A stretch of DNA of 64,000 bases from contig JAVTLE010000015.1 of assembly GCA_033439295.1 (NCBI GenBank), positions 1,798,001-1,862,000 of the forward strand, given 5' to 3'. Within the stretch, counting starts at the first letter, position 1. Each line of letters starts with the position of its first letter. Positions 12,876 to 26,000 of the stretch are shown in pieces. The position numbers were made by a program, and so were the translations under genes. The stretch is from Deuterostichococcus epilithicus (taxonomy: Eukaryota; Chlorophyta; Trebouxiophyceae; Prasiolales; Stichococcaceae). A model generated the notes under the pieces. It had not been told where the DNA came from, searched no databases, and worked only from the letters and a program-made list of their open reading frames with translations.

Positions 12876-15800
12876 TCACTCGCCAAGCCGAATAGAAATG
12901 TTGCTGAGATCCGTCGCCGGATGGTGGCACACATCTGGCGCCTGTTTTGTGTATGCCGCCGCCAGGTTGCACCGTCCATAAGCCCATGCCTTACCAAACT
13001 CGTCGTTGCATCCCCACTCAACCTGCAACACCAGGTCAACACTCAGTCTCTCTTGTGACGTGAGCAGATCAGCCAGGCCTCAGGCAGGCAGGCAGGCTGG
13101 CATGGCAATATTCACAAACCTTTTCGTGCAGTTTGTCCTCTGCATGTGGAGGCAAGAAACACTTGCTCAACATCAAGCTGTGGCCGTAACCGACTTGTCT
13201 CAATCACATCGAATAAGGCAGATGCAAGACCACAGGGGGCACAGTAAACAGCGAACAGCACAATGGGCACCTGGGGGAGAGCAGGTGCTGCAGCCGGCAA
13301 AGTGAACCACTAGCGGGTTCTCGTGTGCCCAGTCCACCTGCGGCGCCACCAAAGCGACAAGGTATCTCAGATCCGCCCCTGCCAGCAGGGAGTGGCGGGC
13401 CCAATGGCTGGCTGCATCTGCTGGGCGCATTGGCAGGCCAAACCCATGTCGCATGGAGCCAGAGCCACATGAATGAAACGACGCAGACTTGAAGCATGTT
13501 CCTGCAGGTTCACGCACCTGGACCCAGTGCCGGTTCAGCAGGACCTCCTGCTCGAAGAAGACGCTGTCGATGTACTTGCGGCCGCGCCACGACTGTGTCT
13601 TGAGCAGGTAGACGATGAAGGGCGTGTCCTTGAAGCCGCCCACCAGCGGGTACACCTCCTTCGCCAGGGTCTGCAGAGAGCAGGGAGTGCAATGGATGAA
13701 TTCGACGAGTGGCAAACCTAGTCCGACGAGAGACTGCATGATTAGCGAGCCGCCGGTTGAACATCGAACTGCTGATGAGGGAGTGAGGATGGGCTGTACG
13801 TGTGTGCCACCGGCTGCAACCTCTTGTCATTGTGCTGCAGGCGTCAGCCTTGATGTTTATTCGCTGCAGCCGCAACAGCGCAGCAGTTTAGAGGGCAGGC
13901 ACCAGATTGCACACATCAACTGGAAACGGCGTCAGACAGGCAGCAACGCACTGAGTGCATCTGCAGCAGCGCCTCCTCCCCCAGGTGGGCATAATCCCAC
14001 AGCTGCGCCAGGAAGGCGTGCGACCAGGCGCTGTTGCGGAACATCATCACGCCGCAGTTGATGCCTGCACCGACGACGCAATCGTTGTACCGTCGATCTC
14101 CGGCTGCTTCGAGGCAGAGAGGTAGGTTTGCGCTGTGCGTGGCAGCATGTCAGCCGAAAAGGCACGTCTTAAACTTTGGCGGAGGCTCACGCACAAGGGT
14201 TGAATGCCGCAGAAACAGGCAGGCGCAATTTCCAAGATGCGCCAAAAAACAGCGGCTGCAGTCGATGCACACACCATGCACATGCGCACCCTCCATGTCG
14301 CCCTGCTCGACACGTTCCTTCTGACCCCACACCACCAGGTCATAGCCGTCATATCTGTCGAGCGGCAACTCGAAGGCCGCGTCCGTGATGAGCGTGTCGG
14401 CGTCCGTCCACCAGATCCACTCGGCGTCCGGCCGCGGCGTGTCGGCCAGCACCTTCCGGATGAACGCCATCTTGTTGAAGTTGCCCTGTAGCCAAAACAC
14501 ACGGATAGGTCATCGACGATCTAAAGTGCCCTGTAGTGTGGCAATCCGCACTGGCATCGACACAATGGCGTGCGTCATTGCGTTGCCAACAGTAGGGTCG
14601 GCGCATGAAGTGGTGGACAAGGCAGAAGGCTGCGGTGCAGGCGCCCGGGCTGCAGCGAGGCGTGCCGGCCGCTGTGCTGCAGTGAGATGACACTTGCCTC
14701 CGAAAACATGCGGCTACGGCGGCACTTCAGCATCATGCTGTAGGAAGCGCAGTCCTGACCAAACAGCAAGCAGCTGGCCATCTAGATCAGGGTTGCCTGG
14801 CATATAAAAGCCATCTCGCCGGCTCGCCGTCCCAGTTCTGAGCCCCAACGTCAGCACGCACCAGCACAAGAGCGAGGGCAGGTCGCACCGTGGCCGTCGC
14901 GTCCACGTTCTCGGCAGACAGGTGCACCTCCCAGCCGTGCCGGCGCGCATAGTCCTGCTTATTGACGACCCCCAGTGCATTGAAGTGGTCCGCAATGGGG
15001 AAGCTGCGGTTGCAGGCGACGCCACAGGCTCAGCATGCATAGGCAGAGGCGGCGTGAGGGCGGCGGGAGACAGAATGCCTGCAGCACTCGGCGGACGGCA
15101 GGACCGACATCGAACGGAGGTGCCGCCAGAGGGTGGTTGCTGTCTGATCAAAGAGTCCAGAGAGAGGCTCGGCTGCGCGGCGTCGGTGCCGGCTGTGTCT
15201 TGGTCAGCAGGCGCGCCATGGGCAGGAGCCTTGACCTGCAGGGGTTGGGCGGGACCGCGGTGACGATGGCAACGTTTGGACGACCCGCCCGCGGCACTCG
15301 CCGGACATGGCTCGCGACCTGCCGCTCCCACATTGGCGCCTCGTCATCCCGTAGTGCCCGAGTCGCCGCACCTGCCACCATTCCAGACACGACTATGTCA
15401 GAGACACGCTTGCCGGCAGGAGTGGCTGAAACAACCCTGCTGGACTGGCAGAGAGCCATTTGTATTGAGGCATGCCAGCATGGATACCGGCAGGCAACAC
15501 TCAGGCCGGCATGTGCACCGTTTGCAGCTCGCCTGTAGATGCTACTGATGTCCCGTCCAGCGGCTTCGACGCAGCGTCCGCCAGACTGCGGCCGCGCCGA
15601 CGGCTGGCGCTCGTTGGTCCCGCAGCTGGGGCCTCGTCGCTGGGTTTCCTGGCTGCGCCCGCATCCTCCTCTTCCTCAGAGAACGCTGGCGGCTCCGCAT
15701 AGTCTGCACAGCATCGCCCATCAAGTTGGATTTGCATTCAGCAATCGCACCAACATCTCTGATCTCTCGGATTGTTTTGTCATGCTGCTGGACGGTATCA

Positions 15801-18800
15801 GCCAAGGGCCTGGACGGCTGAACAGGCTCAATGCTCAATCGCTACCTGGGTGCCCCTCTGAACTCGCGAGTGTGCTGCAATACAACGACTGGACCCATGT
15901 CTCTGCGATGCCAGGTCGGTCCCGCGGCAGCGCACCGTGCATGAAACCCACGGCGAAGCTGGAGAAGAGGGGGCCGCGGGCCGCCTCCGCTAGCGGCGCA
16001 TTTGCCGGAGCGTCCAGCAGGTCACACGCCGTGTGAGGCCGCTCAAGCGGCACGAATGCCTGCGCGTCGGGGTCGTTCCATCGACTTCGCCCATCAGTTT
16101 AGCGCAGCCGAAACCAAATCGATAGCTGTGAGGGTTGCATGCGCCGCGGCAAGCAGCTGCGTCGCGGCGTGTAGGTCTTCCATGTTGCAGACTGGGCATG
16201 CCGCTGCCATCCCCCAGCAACACCTGCACCGTGGGAAGCTGCTGCTTGTAGGCCCACAGCCCCCGGATTCACCCCCACAAAAGCTAGACATGAGGGACAG
16301 CCGCTCGCACCCGCCCATCATCGCAGCCGTCGGGCCGCGCACACCACAGCCAAACGGTGCAGCCTGGATCCTCCGCACAGGAGGCTCTGCATCCCGCTGC
16401 GTCTGGCTGCAGATTCTCCCGCCCTGGCACCATGACCCAATCCTGCAGGCAAAGGCGGCAAGAGAGCTGGTGAGGACCGCCGCGCTGTTGGTTGGCGGCC
16501 GCCTGCGCGGTGAGGGCGCCCGGCAGCCTCACAGGGGCCAGGAAACCCCTGCAGGAGCTCCGCGCGGCATGAGCCAGACCTCCCAGAGCGCGCCAGCGTC
16601 GCAGCTTGGTGTTGGGACCAATGAAAGGACGACATCACGGTGGCGGGACGTGCCATGAGGCGGATGGTGGGGTAGGGGAAGGGCGGCAGGGCGTGTGCCG
16701 CCTCCAGCGGCGCCGCTCGGTGCAGCGCCTTCATGAAGTTGCACCGCGAAATGTTGGCGTGCTGCACGAGGCCCTCGAAATGCTCCTCGTCCTGCGGGCC
16801 AGCAGTCGATGCGTTGACGTTGTGGGTGGACGCACATGTCTGGTTGATCGGTCGGCGAAAGTTCGATCGTTTGTGACATTGGTGGACATGCACTGGCGGC
16901 AGAGTGCGGACTCGGCTGCCAGTTCTCGCATTGGCAGACACAGCAGCAGAGGGATGCTGCGTGCAGCACACACGTGAGGCTTCAGAGCCGCTCTGATAGC
17001 CGCCGCACCCGTGCCAGGCTGAAGGTGTTGCAGGTTGGCGCTGTGGAGAAGAGCGAGATGAAGGATGTCGGCGCCCGCACGTTGAACAGCGACCAGAAGC
17101 ACGCCAGGCAGAACGACACCTCGAAGTGCATCTGCCGCAGGGCAGCAGGCGAGTTGCTTGAGAGCCTCCGTGCAAGCCATCAGGCTTGACTGCGTGTGCA
17201 GCGGCATGGATGCGGCTGGCCGCTGCGCCTTGCCACATGGCGCTGCGACTGCGTCAAACCCCTGAAAGGCAGCATGCGTGCGGCATGAGCGTGTGCAGCG
17301 GCACCAGTTGCTGCATGCTTGCAGAAGGTGGTGGCATCTGCCTCCTCCGTTTCCAAGTTCAGTTCTGAGCTGGACGGACCCGGGTCCACAGCCTCGCCTT
17401 AGGAACCACGTCGTGGGGGTCCTTCAGCAGCAGGTACATGAGGACCTGCTCCAGGGTGGCCGGCCGCTCCCCGTGCAGCCGCACGTCCTCCGACAGCAGC
17501 GCCTTCATGGCCCGCGGCCGCTTGAAGGCCTTGGCGCCGCGCTTGAACAGGCCCCGCGTCCAGCCTGTGTTCTGGATAAGCATCACCCCCGTGTCGTACT
17601 CTGCGGGCAATGGCACACATGAGGCTTCGAAGCCAGAAACAAGCCGTCAAGAATGAAGACTTTCGATGCGCAGTGCGTCAGGTGCTGCAACCCATTTAGC
17701 GCAACCTTGTAACCTGCTGGCATGCGCCGGCGTGCATCTCGACCCAGTGCGGGCTGTCACGCGCGGTAAGTTCGTCACGAAACTTGCTGCGCCTGCAAGG
17801 GAGGCAGCATGCCAGACGTAACAACAGATGAGAGGAAAGAAGCCCCACTGCGCGAGTTCCCGCTCATGACGCCGCCGCGCTTGCCGGACGCGACCAGCTG
17901 CACGCCGGCTTCCTCATAGCGAGCCAGCGGGAAGGCAAAGGCGCCGTTGACGACCATGGATTGCACCTCGGCCCACAGGATCCACTGCGGGGTCTCGCCA
18001 TTCCCGGCCAGCTCGTCCAGCAGGCCGCGGATGACGGCCGCCTTATTGGTCTTTGCGTCCTGTGCACGTGCCGAATAGGGCCTGCTGATGTCAAGACAAA
18101 GCCCCTTTGCAGAAAGCGACTGGACGCTCGTGCTGCTGCATGACGAACCGACCTCAAGAGTGGCGTCTTGCTGGAAGCGCTCCTGCCGAACATCCTCACT
18201 GCGGCGTGACGATCATATGGCACCGATGGCAACAGGCACAGAGAGCCACCGCACCGTGACGGCGAAGAGATGGAAAGTCGTGCCGTGCAGGCGGGCAAAG
18301 TCGAGTTTGTTGAAGACCGACAGCCAGGTCAGGTGGTCCGCCCAATGGCGCTCTGCCTCGCCCCAGTCGTCACGGGCACAGCGCTGCACCGCCGTCGCGA
18401 TCATCACGTCTGGCGGCCGCTCATACAGGTCGCCTGCGGTACGGGACGTCAGGGAGTCAGCCTGTACCGTACGCCCGGTCATGAAAGGCGCGTGCTTAAA
18501 AGACTCAGGAATGGGGGACGACGTGCTGACGGCCGAGTCTGCCCTTGGACTGCCTCGTTTTTGGCAATCGCAACCTCCAGTGACACTCACGCTTGAGGTA
18601 GCCGGCGGCAAAGCTGCTGAAGGTCGCAGCGTCGTTGGTGTGCTGCGTGCGCGCCTGGTCCGGTGGTGCCAGGGGCAGCACGGGCAAGTCTAGCAGGCTG
18701 CAGCCATGGGAGGGCACCCACGCCCCCGACTGCACGTCGAAGCACGCCTGCTGCTTGGCGGCCTTGCACCAAAACCAGGCGGTGCACTGCGCATGGGCCC

Positions 18801-19531
18801 TGCGCAGAGGTGGCAACATGCGGTGTGCATGCTTGATCATCAGCTGCTGCTCCAGTCTTCTGTTGGGACTTGACCTCTTTGGGGACTGCAGCACGCCTGC
18901 CGTGGGCGTGCCATTCGACGTACGAGCCCTCCAACTCAGGCAGCTGCAACCCTACGGCACCACAACCAATCAAAGTATGCACGCAGGAGTTGTGAACCAG
19001 ACCTGCACGCCGCGGCGCAATCGCGTGCGGACGGCTGTGTATTATGACCGCCAGGTGCAACCACCACTGCTTGGCCGCTGGCGTTGAAGCGGCAGGCAAA
19101 CTCCGAGCCGTCTGACGGCTGCTCCCAGTACTTCTGTGCCACAAGGTCCGACTCGTTGAGCGGCTGCCGGGCGCGCAGCCCGGTGGGCTCCTCCACCAGG
19201 TCTGCCGTGCGGAAGCCCAGGCGGGCGCCCTGACCATCAGCATGCTCAATCTCCAGTCTCATCTGGCATCCTCCAAGCTGGTGTCCAGGGAGTGTGATCG
19301 GCGTGCCAACACACCTCAAAACAGCAGCGCAGAACCACTCGTGGCGCAGGTCGTATCGCCGTATCTGGCCGCCGAAAGGCCCAGCTGCACACTCACCGTC
19401 GCAGGGTCGTTTGCGTGATTGGATTGCGATGGTGCGGCCGCCACCTTCGGTGGGCATGTGCGAAGTAGGAGGCAGGCGAAGCATGTGAGGTACGCACGGG
19501 AGGCCCGCCGCCGCCGTATCGGCTTTGCCAT
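12876..19531 (-). CDS. Secretory PAN-pseudoGT34-PAN-GT34 fusion protein, paralogue B
   Basis: Exons in order: 19397-19531, 19003-19229, 18591-18799, 18255-18433, 17849-18059, 17398-17600, 17009-17131, 16654-16791, 16311-16442, 15936-16059, 15533-15703, 15236-15371, 14889-15003, 14290-14485, 13952-14064, 13518-13670, 13271-13337, 12876-13051. The phases close to 935 residues. The N-terminus is basic then hydrophobic (MAKPIRRRRASRAYLTCFAC), a signal or type II anchor. Unit 1: PAN-like CTAWFWC, then NKLDFARLHG and WILWAEVQS where a DXD belongs (281-283). Unit 2: PAN-like CTVWLWCARPDGCDDG, a charged linker, then NKQDYARRHG, EWIWWTDADT (D729, D731) and PLVVHFAGC. Three introns use GC donors (after 17398, 16654 and 15533) where paralogue C has GT. 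The last acceptor is AAG or a nearby CAG, both in frame. Confidence 0.85.
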
Positions 19532-20066
19532 GCGGCACTGAAGAACTGCCCTGAGCCCGCCAGAGCGCCTCCGACACCTCCGACAGAGAAATTCTGTATC
19601 AAGGAGCTCCAAGAGCAACAGAGCGGTTCGAGATCATGGCGTGCTGGGTACAAAGCATGCCAGACATTCAATCATGGCTGTCGGCAGCTGTTTGCCAATC
19701 ATGAAGCGATGGAGGTTCACACGGCGCTTGGCGCCGGCAGCGATGCCGAATCATGAACCTGAAGAAAGGTTCCTGCAAGTTGAGAAGCTCAGCGTCTGCT
19801 CTGAATGCGAGAATTTGTGCAGTGCTTCAAGCTTGGTCTGGCAGGGGTGTTTCCAGGCGTGGGATATCTCCACGGGGTCAAACATACAGCGGGAGGCCAA
19901 CTTTCTGCTGGAAGCACTGATCTAGCTCCGGGGTGGGTAAGAAAGGACTGGGCTCCATGGGGAGTGGCTTCCTGAAGATTAGGGACCGAAGCAGTACTGC
20001 ATTCGTACGGTCGTTTGCTGTGTACAGTCACAGTTGCGTCTTTGAGTCACTCGACAGTCGCGCAGA
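19532..20066. promoter_or_regulatory. Intergenic between tandem paralogues B and C; promoter of B
   Basis: A 535-bp gap between the stop of paralogue C and the start of paralogue B, both on the minus strand. It should contain the 3' end of C and the promoter of B. No motif stands out. Confidence 0.35.
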
Positions 20067-23000
20067 TCACACGCCCAAGCGAATGGACAGGTTGCTGAGG
20101 TCGGCTGCCGGGTAGTGGCAGATCGCTGGTGCTGAGAGGTTTGTATACACCGCCGCCAGGTTGCACCGCGCAAATGCGTATGCCTTTGCATACTCGTCAT
20201 TGCACCCCCTTATAACCTCCTCGCTGAGCTTGCCCTCCTGCGACAGGCACCGGTCGATCACGAGCAGTCAAACCCACAGATGCAACACACGCGACGGCAC
20301 CTGGCAGAGTAGCTAAGTCGCCCTGAAGATCCAATGGGGGCATGGAGCATTGCCGCTGAAAGTACCTTCCAAGTTTTCATGTTCGATGAACTCACCGGGG
20401 GATGGCAGACGGTGCAGCCAGCATAATGTGTCAGGAGCGGCACCTCCTGAGCAGCCCAGTCGACCTGCAGCGGAGTCAGACCGCATGAACTCAAAGCTGC
20501 ACCGAGATGAAGGATGCATGGACCTCTGCGTCAGCCAGCATGCTGGTGCAGGCGTGATACACTTCGTCAGGTGCATGGACCTCGAGTTGAAGTCCCGAGG
20601 GCGCACCTGCAGCCAGTGGCGGTTGAGGCCGACCTCCTGCTCGAAGTACACGCGGTCGATGTACTTCTCGCCCTGCCACGTCTGCGTCTTGAGCATGTAC
20701 ACGATGAAGGGCGTGTCCTTGAAGCCCTTGACCAGCGGGAAAATCTCACGCTCCAGGACCTGCAGGAAATGAACAGTGTCTCGAAGCGGATGTGTAACGA
20801 GCAGCCCACAGGTTCTGAGCCCCTGGCACTGAGCGGCGGGCTGCGATGGAGGTGCAACTACACTAAATGTGGCATCGAAGCGCCTGCAAGCACGCCCATG
20901 CTAGGCTGCGAGCCGCAAGAACCGCTACGCACGGCGCAGCGGCTTGAGGAGCTGCCTCTGTGTGACATTTGCAAGGGCCCCACAGCATCATGGCCAGCCA
21001 ACGAAATTTTGCCAACAAGGCAAGCAAGCGACACAACATGCGGGCGGCTGCGCACCGGGCGCATCTCCAGGAGTGCCTCTTCCCCCAGGTGCGCGTAGTC
21101 GGAAAGCTGCGCCAGGAAGGCGCGAGACCAAGCGCTGTTGCGGAACATCATCACGCCGCAGTTGATGCCTGCGGCCGGCAGCGGATCGAGCTCGCAAGCA
21201 CAGCTCGGCGAACAACGTGCCTGTGGCGGCATGACTGCAGCTGCTGCACAGCATGTTCATGCGGCGTGATGTGGTGTGGCCTTACATTCTGGTGCAAAGC
21301 CAAGATAGTACTTTAACGGTCACAGAATGCAACGATATCGCCTGTACACCCAGCGCAGTCCGGTCAGGCAATCACCTTCCAGGTCGCCTGCCTCGATGCG
21401 CTCCCGCTGGCCCCACACCACCAGGTCATACCCCTCATAGCGGTGAAAGGGGAATTCGAAGGGCGTGTCTGTGATGAGCGTGTCCGCGTCCGTCCACCAG
21501 ATCCACTCGGCGTCCGGCCGCGGCGTGACCGACAGCATCTTCTTGATGAACGCCATCTTGTTGAAGTTGCCCTGCAGGCAAACATCACGGATAGGTCCAT
21601 CAACGATCTGAAGGGTGCATGCAGGCCAAGGCACGGGGCTGGAGCACCAATAGATGCATGGCCAGGCCGACAGCTTCGCCCCATTGTCATGCCCCGCATG
21701 GCCAGACAGGTCGAGATCTGCCACTGGGCAGAAGCTAGCAGACAGTGAGGAGGGGAGGCAGAGGAATGGCAGGGAGCTTACGATGGCCGTCGGGTCCACA
21801 TTCTCGGCGGACAGATGCACCTCCCAGCCGTGCCGCCGCGCGTAATCCTGCTTGTTGATGACCCCCAGCGCATTGAAGTGGTCCGCGATGGGGAAGCTGC
21901 GGTTGCAAGAAGGTTCTGACGTCAACCCCGAGCCATAGGGGTGAAGGCGCAGCCGCACAAGACGGCGATTGGCAGTGTTTGCTTTTGCGGAGGCATAGGC
22001 TGTCCAAGAAGGCTTCTGGAGCGATCGCTGCTGTTGAGGCCTTTCAGCAAGTACCCACCTGCAGGGGTTGGGCGGTATCGCGCTGATGATGGCGACATTG
22101 GGGTGCTTTGCAGGGGGTATCCGCCGCACATGGTGCGTCGCGGCCCGCCACCTCGCGAACGGCAGCAGCAGGCTGAGCAGGCTCCGGGCAGGCGACCCTG
22201 TGTGGAGAGTTTGAGGTCAGAACGGGTGTAAGGCAGGCTTGCATCTCGACAGCCTGGCAAGGGCAATGTAATCAGCTGCAAGCGATGTCCATCGCCAGCA
22301 CCATCAACACACGGAGGCCAGTGACACAATACGCACAGATCTGACGCCGGGCCCAGTGAGCCGCTCAGCTCTCTGAACGCTCTGCCTGTTACCAGCCAGG
22401 ATACGCACCTGCTGCAGCACTTGCAGCTGTGTCTGCGGCCGCCGAAGCGGTCGGTTTGCGCCTGCGTCCGTGCCGCTTGCGGGCGCGACTCCTGCCGCCT
22501 GCTGCAGCAGCCGCCTTGACGCTAGCGCTGTCGGTCCCGTCGACCTCCTCCCCGTCTTCCGGGGGCGCCACATAGTCTGCAAGGTGGGACTGTGTCTTCG
22601 AGGGCCAGTCAAAGGCGGGGGACACATGAAAGAGAGTGCTGCCCCATCCCGACGACGGCAGGTGGAGTTCCGGGAGGGAGCGTCATTAGGAAGCCTAGTC
22701 TGGCTCTTGATGTGCGCCTCCAAACAGGCTGGGGGTCTTGCAGGAATCAGGACAGAATGTCAGGGCAGAAATTCCAGGACAAATTGTCCAGGACGTGGGC
22801 CAAGGGAGGCACCGTGCATGAAGCCCATGGAGAAGCTGGAGAAGGAGGGCCCCCGATCGTCCTCCTTCAGCGGTGCCCATGGCGGCGCATCCAGCAGGTC
22901 GCACGCCCCGTGCGGCCGCGTCTTTGGCGCCAGATGCTGCGAGAACAGCGTCAAGTCATCATTGTACCGACTTTAGAGTTGTCATGCTGCAACACGGGGT

Positions 23001-26000
23001 AGAAAGCAGGTCTGATTCCTGCCTTGATGCCAGGCATTGTTAGACGACGGTTGCGAGGAGATTCATCAGCCGCCCAGAATTGATCAGCATGATAAGGGTG
23101 TCCATGGCGTGGGCCTCTGCTGGCAGACACTCGCCATGTTTCAATCTTTTGTTGTATCGTCCAGTCAGCTGGCTTCCGAACAGTGCAGTTGTGTGCATGG
23201 TGGCAGTGCACACCTTGCCGTCATCGCAGCCGCCGGGGCGGGCGCACCACAGCCAGGTGGTGCACCGCGGATCCTTTGAGCAGGAGGCCCTGCACCTTGC
23301 TGCGTCTGGCTGCGGGTTCTTGCGGCCCGGCACCATCACCCAGTCCTGCAGGCAGAGCACCTTGCAGTCGGCGCATGACACATGGCACATGCATCGGTTG
23401 GTTTGAGATGCAAAGACCTTGCCGTCACAGCAGCCACCACAGCAGAAAAGCACCGGAAACAAAGGAAGATTCTTGAACGTTGTTGTCCAGGCTGCCCAAG
23501 CCAGGACGAGCGGTTTTGTCGAGCACCAACCCTGCGGCTCACCATGAGGCGGGTGCTGCGGTAGCGGAAGGGCGCGGGCCCGTGCGCCACCTCCAGCGGC
23601 GCCGAGCGGTGCAGCGCCTTCATGAAGTTGCACCGCGAGATGTTGGCATGCTGCACCAGGCTCTCGTGGTACTGCTCGTCCTGCGCGAGGACCCAATCAC
23701 ACAATCCCGGCCTGAGGCATGGTCTCGCGAGGTGTCATGCAGCCAAGGTCGACAAGCGCCAAGACTGCAGGAATGTTGTGAGGCAGACAGCCAACAGGGC
23801 TGGAAGGGAGACCATGGGACTGCCCAATTGGCAGGTTCAGCACCAGCACACGCAAAGCAATGAGACCTCTGTGGCGTGTTCACAGCGCCGCACCAGCTGG
23901 AGGCTGAAGTCGCCGCAGCAGGGGACAGCAGAGAAGTGGGAGATGTAAGACGTCGGCGCCCGCAGGTTGTGCCGCCGCCAGAAGCACGCCAGGCAGAAAG
24001 TGCGCTCGAAGTGCACCTGTTGCAGCGGGAGGACAAGAAAGAAGCGTCGGCAGCCAGGTGACGCTGCACGATACTGGAACGAGCGCAGGAGTAATGCGAG
24101 TCAATGCGAAGCGCCAGGCGGCCCTGCTGCCGCCATGCTCGGTCGCCAGACTGACACGCAAAAGCTCAACTACTGCGCAGGTGTCACTGCAGTTGCGCAA
24201 GGCAGGCCAGCAGACGCCTCCACCAGAGCGAGCGCTTGCAGGGCGCGCACCTTGGGCTGGTTGCCAGCCTCGTCGCTGAGCAGCAGGTACATGATGACCT
24301 GGTCCAGGGTGGCGTTGCGAGCGCCGTGCAGGTGCTCGTCACGTGTCAAGAAGGGCTTCATGACTTTGGGGCGCTTGTACACCTTTTGGGCCTGCCGGAA
24401 GAAGGCGCGTGTCCAGGGCGTGTTCTTCATGAGCAGCACGCCCGTGTCGTGCTCTGCACCAGCACAGGGGGCGTGAGTCAGGGGGAGACACAGGGAGATT
24501 GCCTGTGCAAATGCTCGTGCACCAGGCCTCAGGTCGTGGTGCTGCTGCAGAGTGGGCCTGTGCGGCTGTTGCATGATCCGCGGCCGTGTGCGCACAGCAA
24601 TGTTGGCACAGGCATGCACGGCTGCGGCATGCGGTCCAAACCTGCAGCACCGTGCTCCTGCAGCATCTCGCTGCACGTGCATGCCCAGCGCTCGGAGTGC
24701 CGGGATCGCCTGGGCCTGTGAGGCCGTGCGGATCACACGCAGGGCGCGCCCCGCGGGTGGGGGAGGGCAGAGGGAGGGGTGACGGGCGAGACGCACTCCA
24801 GGAGTCGCCGCTGAGGACGCCCTCGCGGCTGCCAAACAGCACCAGCTCCGCGCCGACCGCCTCATAGTCCTTGATCAGCGGGAAGGCAAAGGCGGCGTTG
24901 CCGACCATGGACTGCACGGGCGCCCACAGCAGCCACTCCGCGTCGGTGTTGCCCGCCTCCTCCACCAGGATGGCACTGATGACGTCCACGTTGCGCGTCC
25001 GCAGGTCCTGCACACATTTGCATGTGCGTGTGCAGGCTGCTGGTTGAGCCGTGCACATGTCTTTCAAACGTTGCGTCAAACCCGGCGGTGCGGCGATGGG
25101 CGGGTTAAGGGGTGCTGGGTCAGAGACAGTGGCTGCAGCAGGGCACCACCAGCAGGGAACCACAAGCATCACATGTTGGTCCACCTACACGAGAGCAGAG
25201 AGTCGTGTGGATGGACCACCATGATAATGCTGATGGTCCAAGCCGGCTCTGTCGATCAAGAGTCTTCCCACAGACATTGCAGACGTCTTGACGTTGCAGA
25301 CGGGCAGTGGTAGCCAAGTCCAAGGTGACGCACAGCGGTTTGCTGATGCCCCGTCCGATATCGGAGGGACAGGTGCTTGCTCCGTTCCGGGCTTAGGACA
25401 ACAGCATGCCACCGGCAGCGTGCGCCCGTGCCAGGAGCTGGGTGCCAGGAGCAGGGTTCAGCTCCTGGCAGCGGATCAGAGGGGAGTTCTGGCACTGGTG
25501 CACGCACCCAGATGACGGCAAAGTGGATGGCAGTGCTATGGCAGTCGCTGAGAGCACGGCTTACAGGGGCGGGGCAAGCATAGGCATCAGGCGGCGCGTC
25601 CTGCAGTCGTCAAGCGCACCCAGATGGCGGCAAAGTGGACAGTGGTCCCGTGCAAGCGCGCCCAGTCCAGCTTGTTCTGGAAGGACAGCCAGCTCAGGTG
25701 GTCCGCCCAGCGGTGCTCCTCCTCGCCCCAGTCGCCGCGCGCGCACCGCTGCAGCGCCGTGGCGACGATCACGTTCGGTGGCCGAACATACAGCTCGCCT
25801 GCACGGCGCAAGACGCGTTGCTTTGTATCTGCAGCAAGCCCCCGCAGAGTGTTAGCAGATGCCAGCTGCGCCAGATACAGGGAATCAGCTCGTCATCAGT
25901 GCACGGCATCGACATCTGGAATAAGAGAGCAATGGAACGGCATTGGAGACGACGACTGACGACTGAAGCTGCGGAGGTGAGTCACTGTCACAGCGCAGAT

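Noticed and set aside
16318-17238. A 306-codon minus-strand open frame in paralogue B
   Set aside because: It reads through introns and out of frame with the conserved exons 7-9 of paralogue B.
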